From: Paracoccaceae bacterium
Lineage (GTDB): Bacteria; Pseudomonadota; Alphaproteobacteria; Rhodobacterales; Rhodobacteraceae
NCBI GenBank assembly: GCA_902631295.1
Contig: CACOXV010000020.1
Coordinates: forward strand, 1-32,026
DNA: 32,026 nucleotides
Reading direction: 5' to 3'
This document shows positions 16,158 through 25,673 of the stretch, in pieces. A program made the translations under genes and the position numbers. Numbering within the stretch: the stretch's first letter is position 1; each line of letters starts with the position of its first letter. The notes under the pieces are model-generated. The model worked only from the letters and a program-made list of their open reading frames with translations, was not told where the DNA came from and did not search any database.

Positions 16158-17336
16158 ATGAGTTCTTCCATACTACCGACCTATAACCGCGCTCCATTGG
16201 CCTTTGATAAAGGTCAAGGTAGTTGGCTGTTTACAAAGGACGGTGACCGTTATCTTGATATGGGAGCCGGTATCGCAGTTAATGCCTTGGGGCATTCAAA
16301 CCCAGAACTTGTAGAAGCATTAACGTGTCAGGCTAGCAAACTCTGGCACGTATCCAATCTTTATGAAATCCCTGAACAACGACGGCTGGCGGACTTGCTT
16401 GTAGAAGCAAGCTTTGCAGATAATGTTTTCTTCACAAACTCGGGAACAGAAAGCTGTGAGTTAGCCATAAAAATGGTTCGTAAATACTGGTATGAAAAAG
16501 GAAAAGAAAATAAAGTTGAAATAATAACTTTTGAGGGCTCTTTCCATGGCCGTTCCTCAGCAGGTATCGCTGCCGCAGGTGGCGAAAAGCTTACAAAAGG
16601 TTTCGGGCCAATGCTCCCCGGGTTCGTTCAACTTCCTTGGTATAATCATGATGCCATCGAAGCTACAATTAATGAAGACACTGCTGCAATTCTTATAGAA
16701 CCTATACAAGGCGAGGGTGGTATTCGGTGCTTGCCCGATGAATGTTTAAAGAGCCTTCGAATTTTGTGTGACAAGCATGATATATTGCTAGTGGTTGATG
16801 AAGTTCAATGTGGAATTGGCCGTACCGGCAAGCTATTTGCGTATGAATGGTCTGGAATAGAACCCGATATCGCTATGGTTGCAAAAGGCATCGGTGGCGG
16901 TTTCCCTTTAGGAGCAGTTCTTGCAAAAGAACATGCAGCGAGCGGAATGACTGCGGGAACACATGGTTCGACGTACGGTGGAAATCCATTAGCCTGTTCA
17001 GTAGGAATAAAAGTTCTTGAATTAATAAATACGCCCAAGTTCCTTAACTCTGTGATATCAAAATCAGGAATTATGAGCCAAGGACTTCTTCGCTTAATTG
17101 ACTCTTATCCCGATATTTTTGAAGAAATAAGGGGAACGGGTTTAATGTTGGGAGTAAAATGCAAATGCCCAAATACGGATTTTGTTAAAGGAGGTTATGA
17201 AAACGCCATCTTAACAGTTCCAGCTAGTGATAATGTCGTTAGACTGTTACCCGCTTTAAATATAACCGCAGAAGAGGTTAATGAGGGTCTAAGTCGGTTA
17301 GAAAAGACTGCAGCCTGTCTGAGAGAAGCTTTGTGA
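16158..17336 (+). CDS. argD: Acetylornithine/N-succinyldiaminopimelate aminotransferase
   Basis: The 392-residue protein is a class III PLP aminotransferase. The Schiff-base lysine is Lys243 in MVAKGIGGGFPLG, the PLP-phosphate site SGTE is at 95-98, and VDEVQCGIGRTG (213-224) binds the ring. It converts N-acetylglutamate semialdehyde to N-acetylornithine in arginine synthesis, and often acts in lysine synthesis too. The ATG at 16158 has AGAGAG upstream. argF follows after 8 bp. The 254 bp upstream has no gene and should hold the argDF promoter. Confidence 0.95.
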   Translation: MSSSILPTYNRAPLAFDKGQGSWLFTKDGDRYLDMGAGIAVNALGHSNPELVEALTCQASKLWHVSNLYEIPEQRRLADLLVEASFADNVFFTNSGTESCELAIKMVRKYWYEKGKENKVEIITFEGSFHGRSSAGIAAAGGEKLTKGFGPMLPGFVQLPWYNHDAIEATINEDTAAILIEPIQGEGGIRCLPDECLKSLRILCDKHDILLVVDEVQCGIGRTGKLFAYEWSGIEPDIAMVAKGIGGGFPLGAVLAKEHAASGMTAGTHGSTYGGNPLACSVGIKVLELINTPKFLNSVISKSGIMSQGLLRLIDSYPDIFEEIRGTGLMLGVKCKCPNTDFVKGGYENAILTVPASDNVVRLLPALNITAEEVNEGLSRLEKTAACLREAL

Positions 17337-17344
17337 AGAAATAA

Positions 17345-18271
17345 ATGGCAAATTTTTTAGATATAAGAAATATAGAAAGTAATGACCTTAAAAAGATAAT
17401 CCAAACTGCTTTGGAACTAAAAAAATCTAGGTCAGGCCTCACAAAGGGTGCCTGTGATAGCGATCGGGCACTAGAGGGCCACATTGTAGCTTTAATTTTT
17501 GAAAAACCATCAACCCGCACTCGAGTAAGTTTTGATGTGGGGGTACGTCAAATGGGTGGCCAAACAATAGTTTTATCAGGCACGGATATGCAACTTGGCC
17601 ATGGTGAAACTATTGCCGATACTGCGAGAGTTCTAAGCCGTTACGTCGACTTAATTATGCTTCGAACGTATGAGGAGGCGACACTTCATGAAATGGCTCA
17701 ATTCTCAGAGGTACCAGTAATTAATGGCCTAACAAATTTCTCACACCCTTGTCAGATTATGGCTGATATAATGACTTACGAAGAACACAGAGGCTCAATC
17801 GAGGGTAAAAAAATAGTTTGGTCAGGCGATGGAAATAATGTTTTCAATAGTTTTGCTCAGGCTGCAGAAAAATTTAATTTCAATTTAACATTTACAGGTC
17901 CGGAAACTCTTGAACCAGATAGGGAAGTAATTGAGCAAGCTCAGCAAAATGGGGTGAAAATTTCAATCGAACGCGATCCTACTATCGCAACAAAAGATGC
18001 AGATCTAGTTGCAACTGATACATGGATAAGTATGCATGACCTTCAATCTGCTAGAGAGCGGAGGCATAACCAACTACGGCCATATCAGGTCAATAAAGAA
18101 TTACTTGCACATGCAAAATCCGATGCATTATTTATGCATTGCTTACCAGCGCATAGAGATGAGGAAGCAACGTCTGATGTTATGGATGGAAAAAACTCAG
18201 TAATTTTTGATGAAGCAGAAAATAGGCTGCACATTCAAAAAGCAATAATGCGATGGTGCTTGGGAAAATAA
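17345..18271 (+). CDS. argF: Ornithine carbamoyltransferase
   Basis: The 308-residue protein has the carbamoyl-phosphate motif FEKPSTRTR (about 52-60), the HPCQIMAD ornithine/carbamoyl-phosphate motif and HCLPAHR near the C-terminus, which together define ornithine carbamoyltransferase. It makes citrulline from ornithine and carbamoyl phosphate. It is co-transcribed with argD (8-bp gap) and followed by a hairpin terminator at 18274-18290. Confidence 0.97.
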   Translation: MANFLDIRNIESNDLKKIIQTALELKKSRSGLTKGACDSDRALEGHIVALIFEKPSTRTRVSFDVGVRQMGGQTIVLSGTDMQLGHGETIADTARVLSRYVDLIMLRTYEEATLHEMAQFSEVPVINGLTNFSHPCQIMADIMTYEEHRGSIEGKKIVWSGDGNNVFNSFAQAAEKFNFNLTFTGPETLEPDREVIEQAQQNGVKISIERDPTIATKDADLVATDTWISMHDLQSARERRHNQLRPYQVNKELLAHAKSDALFMHCLPAHRDEEATSDVMDGKNSVIFDEAENRLHIQKAIMRWCLGK

Positions 18272-18273
18272 AC

Positions 18274-18290
18274 AAACCGCCTTGCGGTTT
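18274..18290 (+). terminator. Terminator after argDF
   Basis: A 7-bp perfect stem, AAACCGC pairing with GCGGTTT around a CTT loop, lies immediately after argF. It has a short T tract and sits between the convergent argF and sulP genes, so it may serve both. Confidence 0.75.
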
Positions 18291-18294
18291 CTAA

Positions 18295-19920
18295 CTAATG
18301 GCCCTCTTCCAGAATACCGGTCCTTACTGAATAATTTACTGCGAGTGCGTAGTCAGGGTCATCATCACTGTCAACCATAAGGTGACCTGCCTTTATTAAA
18401 AGCATATGGCAATCTCTACTAAGGTGTTTTAATTGCAGACGCTTTCCTGCACTTTCATATTTGGCAGCAACAACTTCTATTGCTTGCAAGGCAGATTGAT
18501 CAACGACCCTGCTCGCCTCAAAATCCAAAATGACGGTATTGGGATCATTTTGAACGTCAAAAAGCTCTACGAAACCGTCTGTTGAACCAAAAAACAACGG
18601 ACCCTGAATTTTATAAGTTTTTTCATCACCATTTAACTCAACATGCGCATGAATTCTTCGTGCATTATTCCAAGCATAGGCAAGTGCGGAAACAATAACG
18701 CCAACAACTACTGCTACAGCGAGATCAAACCAAACTGTTACAACAGTTACTAAAATGGTCACAAAGGCATCAGTTTTCGGTACAACCCGTAAAATTTTGA
18801 GTGAATTCCATGCGAAAGTCCCAATTACAACCATAAACATAACGCCAACCAAGGCGGCCAAGGGAATTTGCTCAATAATTGAGCTACCAACTAGAATGAA
18901 AAGTAAAAGAAAAATGGCAGCAGATATCCCTGCTATACGAGTACGCCCTCCTGATTTTACATTTATCATGGATTGACCGATCATGGCACATCCACCCATA
19001 CCCCCGAAAAATCCTGTCACTACGTTGGCTGCACCCTGGGCAAGGCATTCTTGACTTGCACCTCCGCGCTTGTTTGTCATTTCACCAACCAAGTTAAGTG
19101 TAAGCAAACTCTCGATAAGGCCAATGGCAGCTAGTATTACCGCATATGGGAAAATTATTTCAAAAGTTTCCCAGCTTAAATCAACCATCGGCACGTGAAA
19201 ACTTGGAAAACCTCCTTTAATTGACGCCATATCACCAACTCTTGGCACATCTAACCCGAAAAATATGACGATAAGCGCAACGACCCCAATACCAGCGAGC
19301 GGTGCCGGAATAATCTTTGAGATCTTTGGTAGAAAATAAATGATAGCCATCGTTACGCCGACTAGTACTAACATGGTAACCAAGGGGGTACCGGTTAACC
19401 ACTCGCCACCAGACATTCCATGACCAGAGACTTCGACTGAGCCCGGGACTTTGAACTGGGTTAGTTGAGCTAAAAAAATCACGATAGCCAAACCATTTAC
19501 AAAACCTAACATGACGGGATGGGGGACAAGACGTATAAATCTACCCCACTGCATAATGCCAGCTACCAGCTGCAAGATCCCCATCAGAACAACAGTTGCG
19601 AAAAGATACTCAACCCCGTGTTCTGCAACTAAGGCGACCATCACAACCGCTAAAGCACCCGTGGCTCCCGAAATCATACCTGGACGCCCACCAAAAACTG
19701 CCGTTATCAACCCAACTATGAATGCTGCATACAAACCTACGAGTGGGTGAACTCCTGCAACGAATGCAAAAGCCACGGCCTCAGGCACAAGTGCAAGTGC
19801 CACTGTGAGACCAGAAAGCAACTCTATTTTCAATCGAGTAAGGCTGATTCCGTCCGAACCTATTGAACCCAAATCAGGCTTAAACAAATTTGCGAATGCT
19901 CCAAAAAGGGCGCGTCTCAT
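18295..19920 (-). CDS. SulP-family inorganic anion transporter with STAS domain
   Basis: The 541-residue protein has about 10-12 membrane segments, then a C-terminal STAS domain (about 430-541, with VILDFEASRVVDQSALQAIE). The N-terminal LSGLTVALALVPEAVAFAFVAG and the FGGRPGMISGATGALAVV segment are SulP signatures. SulP members carry sulfate, bicarbonate (BicA) or other anions by Na+ symport or exchange. The substrate cannot be decided from sequence alone. There is no sulfate-assimilation or carbonic-anhydrase gene nearby. It appears monocistronic, convergent with argF and divergent from apt. Confidence 0.9.
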   Translation of the reverse strand: MRRALFGAFANLFKPDLGSIGSDGISLTRLKIELLSGLTVALALVPEAVAFAFVAGVHPLVGLYAAFIVGLITAVFGGRPGMISGATGALAVVMVALVAEHGVEYLFATVVLMGILQLVAGIMQWGRFIRLVPHPVMLGFVNGLAIVIFLAQLTQFKVPGSVEVSGHGMSGGEWLTGTPLVTMLVLVGVTMAIIYFLPKISKIIPAPLAGIGVVALIVIFFGLDVPRVGDMASIKGGFPSFHVPMVDLSWETFEIIFPYAVILAAIGLIESLLTLNLVGEMTNKRGGASQECLAQGAANVVTGFFGGMGGCAMIGQSMINVKSGGRTRIAGISAAIFLLLFILVGSSIIEQIPLAALVGVMFMVVIGTFAWNSLKILRVVPKTDAFVTILVTVVTVWFDLAVAVVVGVIVSALAYAWNNARRIHAHVELNGDEKTYKIQGPLFFGSTDGFVELFDVQNDPNTVILDFEASRVVDQSALQAIEVVAAKYESAGKRLQLKHLSRDCHMLLIKAGHLMVDSDDDPDYALAVNYSVRTGILEEGH

Positions 19921-20152
19921 AATTCATTCCATGCAGGGAAAACCTTTTCTGGCGACATAAACTATAGATTCCCAAAAAGAAACCCCAGACCATTATATTT
20001 ATTTGATGCAGAGCCTTGATTATTTGCTATTTTATATTCATTCCTACCAAAAATAAACTCTCGATATAAGTTATGTGCAAATTGGTGAAGCAAAGGTATG
20101 ATTTCAAGTTTCAATTTAAGTTGAGTCTGATATCACAAGTGAAATGTAGAAG

Positions 20153-20689
20153 ATGGATAAAATAGGAATAAAAAAATACATCCGAACGATTAAAGATTTC
20201 CCGCACGAAGGAGTCATGTTTAGGGATGTTACTACTTTATTCTCTGACCCAACTGGTTTCGACCTTACTATAAGTGAAATATTATCCTCTATTAAAAGTA
20301 GTGGGATAGATAAAGTAGTAGGAATTGAAGCACGTGGCTTTATAATGGGTGGTGCTTTGGCAAACAGGTTGGGATGTGGCTTCGTCCCTATTCGAAAATC
20401 TGGAAAATTACCAGGGGCCACAATCAGCCAAGATTACCAACTTGAATATGGAACTGACACCCTAGAAGTCCACTTAGATAGTATTGAACCGGGGGAAAGA
20501 GTTTTGCTTGTTGATGACCTATTGGCAACCGGAGGGACAGCTGAAGCGGGTGTTAAATTAATAGAGCAACTGGGTGGCAATATAATATCCTGTAATTTTA
20601 TAGTGAATTTACCAGATCTAGGTGGCGGCGAAAAACTTGCAAACTTAGGCATATCTACAAATTTTCTGTGTTCATTTGATGGCAAATAA
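20153..20689 (+). CDS. apt: Adenine phosphoribosyltransferase
   Basis: The 178-residue protein has the PRPP-binding motif [14 protein letters not shown] (about 117-130), the adenine-side loop IEARGFIMG and the [10 protein letters not shown] segment, all diagnostic of Apt. It salvages adenine to AMP using PRPP. The ATG at 20153 is preceded by a weak GAAG site. tdk follows after 5 bp, giving a two-gene nucleobase/nucleoside salvage operon. Confidence 0.96.
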   Translation: MDKIGIKKYIRTIKDFPHEGVMFRDVTTLFSDPTGFDLTISEILSSIKSSGIDKVVGIEARGFIMGGALANRLGCGFVPIRKSGKLPGATISQDYQLEYGTDTLEVHLDSIEPGERVLLVDDLLATGGTAEAGVKLIEQLGGNIISCNFIVNLPDLGGGEKLANLGISTNFLCSFDGK

Positions 20690-20694
20690 CTTCG

Positions 20695-21273
20695 ATGGCA
20701 AAGCTCTATTTTCACTATTCAACAATGAATGCGGGCAAATCAACTCTACTGCTTCAAGCATCTCATAACTATCAAGAGAGAGGTATGAATACATACCTTA
20801 TAACAGCTCAACTTGATAACAGAGCCGGAGAGGGAAAAATTGGCTCAAGAATAGGCATTGAAGCAGGAGCTGATACATTTAAAGGTGATGATGATTTGTT
20901 TGCCAAAATTCAGGCAAAATTGAGTCTGGAAAAAATTTCTTGTGTCTTAATAGATGAGGCACAATTCCTTACATCTCAACAGGTATGGCAACTTGCTAAA
21001 GCCGTAGATGACCTTGCAGTTCCTATTATGTGTTATGGTTTGAGAGTTGACTTCTTAGGCAATCTTTTTCCAGGTTCAGCATCTTTATTGGCACTTGCTG
21101 ACGAGATGCGAGAGATTAGAACAATTTGTCATTGTGGAAAAAAAGCAACTATGGTTGTGCGCCAAGATGAAGACGGTAATATAGTTAAAGGCGGTGATCA
21201 AATACAGATCGGAGGCAACGAAACATATGTATCATTATGCCGTAGACATTGGCGCGAGGCTTTTGAAAATTAA
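20695..21273 (+). CDS. tdk: Thymidine kinase (type II)
   Basis: The 192-residue protein has the P-loop STMNAGKST (9-17), the LIDEAQFL catalytic motif and a zinc ribbon made of CHCGKK and a later CRRHW, typical of type II thymidine kinases. It phosphorylates thymidine (salvage). It lies 5 bp after apt. Its 3' end overlaps the convergent dehydrogenase gene by 4 bp. Confidence 0.95.
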   Translation: MAKLYFHYSTMNAGKSTLLLQASHNYQERGMNTYLITAQLDNRAGEGKIGSRIGIEAGADTFKGDDDLFAKIQAKLSLEKISCVLIDEAQFLTSQQVWQLAKAVDDLAVPIMCYGLRVDFLGNLFPGSASLLALADEMREIRTICHCGKKATMVVRQDEDGNIVKGGDQIQIGGNETYVSLCRRHWREAFEN

Positions 21274-22226
21274 ACCAGGTTGGGCGGTTCATTACCTTCA
21301 ATAAAGGATTTAATATTTTGCACCGCCATTAACCCCATACCAGTTCTAACCTCCAAAGAAGCTGTTCCAAGATGAGGTAGAAGCACTACATTCTCCATTG
21401 CGATTAGATCCTCAGGCACTTTGGGCTCATGTTCATAAACGTCCAACCCAGCTCCAGCGATCTGGTTCAATTTGAGCGCATCGATTAGGTCCCTTTCATT
21501 TACTACATCGCCACGGGCAATATTTACAAAATAAGCATGCTGCTGCATTGAAGAAAATATATCTTTATTTATTAAATGATGCGTTGCAGATCCACCCGGC
21601 ACTGAAACAACAAGTATATCACTACTTGCCGCTAATTCCGTCAGTGAATCATATCGTTTTACAGAGAAACTTAAAGTTTTTGCGGACCTAGAGAAATACC
21701 CCACCTGCATTCCAAAACCGAAGTGGCATCGCTTTGCGATAGCCTGTCCAATATTCCCCATCCCAACAATACCGACTCTCTTATTAGATATATGGAACCC
21801 GAGCATCTGAGTTGGATGCCAACCTTCCCACTTGTTGGCTCTCACAATTCTTTCACCCTCTGAGGTTCTCCTACAGCACATCAGCATAAGCGCCATGGCT
21901 ATATCAGCTGTTGCATCTGTAACCGCACCAGGGGTATTAGAAACTTTAACGCCGTGTTCATTTGCCACTTTTACATCAATATGATTAAAGCCTACCCCAA
22001 AATTTGCAAGTAATTTTGCGTTTATTTTATTACAAGATGAAAATATTTTTTCTGAATAAATATCACCAAGCGTAGGTAAAACAACGTCATAATTAACGAG
22101 GCTATCTATCATCTCAGTTTCATTCATGGCGGAGGTATTTTCGCGCACTGTAAGTTCGCCTAGCAGACCTGCTGCACTTAGAACTTCTTTCGGTAGTGGT
22201 CGAGTAATAAATATTTTTTTAGTCAA
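21270..22226 (-). CDS. D-2-hydroxyacid dehydrogenase (glyoxylate/hydroxypyruvate reductase type)
   Basis: The 318-residue protein has the NAD(P)-binding motif VGIVGMGNIGQAIAKR (about 151-166), the catalytic Arg in NIARGDVV, the acidic GLDVYEHEP segment and the catalytic His in LLPHLGTAS. It would interconvert 2-oxo acids such as glyoxylate and the D-2-hydroxy acids. The exact substrate is not determinable. The start is TTG at 22226, overlapping the CsaA-like stop as TTGA, with GGGGAA upstream. It is the last gene of the ybjN-proC-csaA run. Confidence 0.88.
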   Translation of the reverse strand: MTKKIFITRPLPKEVLSAAGLLGELTVRENTSAMNETEMIDSLVNYDVVLPTLGDIYSEKIFSSCNKINAKLLANFGVGFNHIDVKVANEHGVKVSNTPGAVTDATADIAMALMLMCCRRTSEGERIVRANKWEGWHPTQMLGFHISNKRVGIVGMGNIGQAIAKRCHFGFGMQVGYFSRSAKTLSFSVKRYDSLTELAASSDILVVSVPGGSATHHLINKDIFSSMQQHAYFVNIARGDVVNERDLIDALKLNQIAGAGLDVYEHEPKVPEDLIAMENVVLLPHLGTASLEVRTGMGLMAVQNIKSFIEGNEPPNLV

Positions 22227-22561
22227 TGCATTCGTTCCCCATTTGGAATTTCTTTATCTGGACCTAATAATGTAACCGCCCCTTTATTATCAGTTACTCC
22301 TAAAGTCAAAACCTCCGACATAAATGGCCCAATTTGTCGGGGTGGAAAATTAACAACTGCCAATACTTGCCGCCCTATAAGTTCGGTCAGTGTATAATTA
22401 TCGGTAATTTGGGCTGACGTTTTCTTTGTTCCAATCGACGGGCCAAAATCAATCCAAAGTTTATATGCCGGCTTCCTAGCCTCTGGGAAGGTCTCTGCTT
22501 TCAGTATACTACCCACACGAATATCGACTTTCAAAAACTCGTTAAAAGTTATTTCATCCAT
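22223..22561 (-). CDS. csaA: CsaA-like tRNA-binding protein
   Basis: The 112-residue protein is an OB-fold tRNA-binding domain. DIRVGSILKAETFPEARKPAYKLW and IGPFMSEVLTLG are classic for CsaA and the EMAP/MetRS C-terminal family. CsaA has been described as a secretion-related chaperone in Bacillus. The ATG at 22561 overlaps the proC stop by 8 bp (ATGGATGA) and the next gene overlaps by 4 bp, so translation is coupled. An upstream in-frame ATG at 22633 would add 24 residues encoded inside proC and is unlikely. Confidence 0.88.
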   Translation of the reverse strand: MDEITFNEFLKVDIRVGSILKAETFPEARKPAYKLWIDFGPSIGTKKTSAQITDNYTLTELIGRQVLAVVNFPPRQIGPFMSEVLTLGVTDNKGAVTLLGPDKEIPNGERMH

Positions 22562-23369
22562 TTGCCAATTCCTTCGATCTTGCCGTAGCAGCAGCAACCG
22601 TTTTTTCGATAAGAGGTCCCAATCCATTCTCACTATTCATAAGGATATTTAATCCTGCTTCTGTTGTACCATTCGGACTAGTAACATTTACCCTCAATTT
22701 CTCAGGAACAGCGGTTGAACCAGCAGCTAATTGTCCTCCTCCAAGAACTGTCATTTTTGCCAGTTTCATAGCAAGTTCTTTATCTAGACCCTGTTTATGA
22801 CCAGCAGCAGCAAGCACGTCTATTAAATAGAAAACGTAGGCTGGACCAGAACCTGAAAGACCAGTAACAGCATCCATTTGATCTTCCGAATTTAGGCGCA
22901 CAACTTCTCCAATTGCTGACAACAAATTTCCAGCAACCTCGAACGCATCCATAGAAACATTCTTATTCGCTATAATAGCAGTAATACCCAAACCAATTTC
23001 AGCAGGCGTATTTGGCATTGCGCGAATAATCGGTGTTTTTTGTCCTAAAAGACTTTCAAAACTTGATATTGTTATACCCGCAGCAATTGATAAGAAGACA
23101 ACTTGCCTATTACCATAATGAGAAAACTTTGGTAAAATCTGTGGTATCATTTGCGGCTTGACCGCAATACAAATAAATGTGGGATTGGACGGTAATTTGG
23201 AATTTACGTTTACCCCTATATCAATTAACCAATCGCTGGGATATGGGTCCTCTACCCAAATATTCTTTGGTTCAAATCCCTTTGCTATCCAGCCCTTAAG
23301 CATTGCAGAGCCCATCTTACCGCAACCTAATAAGATGAGTGTATTTCTCTCAGAATTTTCTTGAGTCAT
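22554..23369 (-). CDS. proC: Pyrroline-5-carboxylate reductase
   Basis: The 271-residue protein has the N-terminal NAD(P)-binding LLGCGKMGSAMLKGW (about 13-27), the AMPNTPA motif near residue 117, and the dimer/active-site signature VTGLSGSGPAYVFY...LGGGQLAAGS...VTSPNGTTEAGL. It performs the last step of proline synthesis. AAGGATG precedes the ATG at 23369. It follows a YbjN-domain gene and precedes csaA, the order I expect in Rhodobacterales. Confidence 0.96.
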   Translation of the reverse strand: MTQENSERNTLILLGCGKMGSAMLKGWIAKGFEPKNIWVEDPYPSDWLIDIGVNVNSKLPSNPTFICIAVKPQMIPQILPKFSHYGNRQVVFLSIAAGITISSFESLLGQKTPIIRAMPNTPAEIGLGITAIIANKNVSMDAFEVAGNLLSAIGEVVRLNSEDQMDAVTGLSGSGPAYVFYLIDVLAAAGHKQGLDKELAMKLAKMTVLGGGQLAAGSTAVPEKLRVNVTSPNGTTEAGLNILMNSENGLGPLIEKTVAAATARSKELANG

Positions 23370-23400
23370 AGAACATCCTTACTTTTTCATAAGGATAGTC

Positions 23401-23901
23401 TTAAGCCCGGCCGAATGCCTCTGCAATGGCTACTTGTATTGCTTCTTTGGGCGTTTTGTCACCATACACAGCTAATTGAAAAGCTGGATAAAACTTTTCA
23501 GAGCTCAAAACAGCTGTTGAAATCAGACAGTCTACTTGCTCTGCACTGGCTATCTGTCCACCAGTAAGCACCAAACCGTACTTATAAACCATCATTTTTT
23601 GCTCTGTCCAAAACGAAAACGAACCCGCCCAGCATTTTTCATTAACATCATTTAGTAGTTCGAATAATACAGCCTGTTTTTCTAAAGGGGGCTCCATTTC
23701 AAAAGAGCATATCAGTCGCAGAGTTTCATCGAATGATGACCACGCAAGCGTTATAGAATATGTTCTCCACTGCCCTTCAACCGCCATCGCGATTTGATCG
23801 TCAGCAATTCGATCGAAATCCCATTCATTATATTCAGCCACCGACTCGACCAAGTCAATTGGGTGTATGTCGTCATCCAGTAATTGCTCTGTAAGTGCCA
23901 T
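23401..23901 (-). CDS. YbjN-domain-containing protein
   Basis: The 166-residue protein resembles the YbjN/sensory-transduction-regulator family: an acidic alpha/beta domain with AEYNEWDFDRIADDQIAMAV, W-rich and poorly conserved otherwise, and a type III secretion chaperone-like fold. Its function is unknown. AGGTGGGG precedes the ATG at 23901. proC follows after 31 bp, and ubiK lies upstream on the same strand, which is the arrangement I recall from Rhodobacterales. Confidence 0.82.
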   Translation of the reverse strand: MALTEQLLDDDIHPIDLVESVAEYNEWDFDRIADDQIAMAVEGQWRTYSITLAWSSFDETLRLICSFEMEPPLEKQAVLFELLNDVNEKCWAGSFSFWTEQKMMVYKYGLVLTGGQIASAEQVDCLISTAVLSSEKFYPAFQLAVYGDKTPKEAIQVAIAEAFGRA

Positions 23902-24117
23902 CGCCCCACCTCTTTCTTTTTATACCTAAGGATTTGGCCGCATACCCTAGGTCTTGGTGCCTGCTCTAAGGATAGACATATTAAGAAAATCCTTACTACA
24001 TATGGTGGTGTTATTTTGTGGTCGTGTAAAGAGAAATATTCACTGTTAAGCGAATAAGTTGTGGATAGATTTAAAAGTGGTAGAGATATTAACAGCAGCA
24101 AGCTGTTTTACGGGCGA

Positions 24118-24357
24118 CTATTTGCTTTCAAGTGCTTCAATCCTGGCTTTGAGATCTTTATTCTCTTCTCTCGCCTTTTGAGCCATTGCTTTAACCGCAT
24201 CGAATTCTTCACGAGTTACAAAATCACGTTCAGCTAACCATCTATCAACCATCGAGGCAAAGGCATTTTCTGCCTCTTCCTTTGCCCCCTGTGCAACCCC
24301 CATAGCATTTGTCATAAGCTGAGAAAAATCATCTAACATTTTATTACGCGTCTGCAT
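24118..24357 (-). CDS. ubiK: UbiK-type accessory factor (BMFP domain)
   Basis: The 79-residue protein has an amphipathic N-terminal helix and a C-terminal coiled coil (about 43-79, TREEFDAVKAMAQKAREENKDLKARIEALE). FDAVKAMAQKAREENKDLK matches the BMFP/UbiK pattern. UbiK assists ubiquinone biosynthesis by connecting the Ubi complex to membrane lipids. I chose the ATG at 24357, where family homology begins; a TTG at 24369 would add four residues. A weak hairpin (AACAGC/GCTGTT, 24091-24107) follows the stop. Confidence 0.85.
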   Translation of the reverse strand: MQTRNKMLDDFSQLMTNAMGVAQGAKEEAENAFASMVDRWLAERDFVTREEFDAVKAMAQKAREENKDLKARIEALESK

Positions 24358-24608
24358 TTTCACACTCAATTACAATGGTTAAAAATATTTAATTTTAGTT
24401 CCTCTGTCCCGGTTGAAAATTAGAGCAAATTTATGCCTATTCAACAATAAAAGATTATAACGCTAACTTTTCAACTTTGTTATATTTAAATTCTACTTCA
24501 ATAAACAATTTTTAAACAGCCTTTAATTCTATTTTTAATTTAGCTAACTATCCTACTAAGTTCCGCTAATATATACATATGCTCTCTAATTATTATGATA
24601 AATTTTAT

Positions 24609-25673
24609 ATGACAAAACTTGAAAAATTGATCATTAAACGCATTCAAGAAACTGGACCAATAAGCATTTCCACTTTCATGCGAGAGTGCCTGCTTCACCC
24701 AGAGCATGGGTTTTATACTCAGAGAAATGCGTTAGGTTCAAATGGGGATTTCATAACATCACCCGAGATAAGTCAGATGTTCGGTGAAATCTTAGGGTTG
24801 TGTTTAGCTCAATACTGGATTGATTTAAATCGACCTGCTCGTTTTGCTTTGGTGGAGCTAGGACCAGGCAACGGTACATTAATGCTTGATATTTTAAGAG
24901 CTGGTTCTTCAGTAAACGGTTTTATAGATGCATGTAAAATTTACTTGGTAGAAGCATCTTCAAAGTTAAAAAGACAGCAACAAAAAAAACTATCACAATT
25001 CAATGTAAACTGGATCAATGATGATTTATTGCTCCCCAAAGTTCCTACTTTTTTCATCGCTAATGAATTCTTTGATGCTTTACCTGTTAAACAATACCAA
25101 AGAAAAAATGACCTATGGTATGAAATTCAGGTTGGTTTAAAGAATGTACAGCTTAGTCTTGGCATGTCGCAAGTGCCTTCAAATCACCCTGAATTAGAAA
25201 CACGTTTTAAAGACTGCGTGACCGGAGATATTGTTGAGATTTCTGATGATGCATTAAGAATTTCTAATTCAATTGGCCAAATTATAAATAATGAGGGCGG
25301 CTGTGCTTTAATTATTGATTATGGGGATTGGCATTCTCTCGGATCTACTTTGCAAGCAGTCAAATCACATAAAGTTGCAAAAATTTTTGATCGACCTGGG
25401 GAGGTCGATTTAACCTGCCACGTAGACTTTGAGGCACTTGCAAGAAGTTCAGGATGCGCATACTCTAAATTAACAACACAGGGGGTTTTTTTGGAAAGGT
25501 TAGGAATTTCAGATCGTGCCAATCTACTACTTAAAAACTCCAAGCCTGAGTATAAGAACTCCATTATCTCGGCTCACAGACGCTTAACACACCCGGATGA
25601 GATGGGAACTCTTTTTAAAGTTTTAGGTCTATTTCAAAAAGACCAAAATAGTCCTGCTGGTTTAGTAAGGTGA
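24609..25673 (+). CDS. MidA/NDUFAF7-like SAM-dependent methyltransferase
   Basis: The 354-residue protein belongs to the DUF185/MidA family. It has the N-terminal GPISISTFMRECLLHPEHGFYTQR, the SAM-binding VELGPGNGTLMLDILRA (about 79-95) and the NEFFDALPVKQY motif. In mitochondria, the homologue methylates an arginine of a complex I subunit (NDUFS2) during assembly; a similar role on bacterial Nuo is plausible. The ATG at 24609 fits family starts; an ATG at 24579 is also open. pgeF overlaps its stop by 4 bp. In relatives lgt often sits just upstream; it is absent here. Confidence 0.87.
   Translation: MTKLEKLIIKRIQETGPISISTFMRECLLHPEHGFYTQRNALGSNGDFITSPEISQMFGEILGLCLAQYWIDLNRPARFALVELGPGNGTLMLDILRAGSSVNGFIDACKIYLVEASSKLKRQQQKKLSQFNVNWINDDLLLPKVPTFFIANEFFDALPVKQYQRKNDLWYEIQVGLKNVQLSLGMSQVPSNHPELETRFKDCVTGDIVEISDDALRISNSIGQIINNEGGCALIIDYGDWHSLGSTLQAVKSHKVAKIFDRPGEVDLTCHVDFEALARSSGCAYSKLTTQGVFLERLGISDRANLLLKNSKPEYKNSIISAHRRLTHPDEMGTLFKVLGLFQKDQNSPAGLVR

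Noticed and set aside
23920-24000. Repeated TAAGGAT and CCTAGG words upstream of ybjN
   Set aside because: The words are short, irregularly spaced and partly ribosome-binding-site-like. There is no convincing dyad or array.
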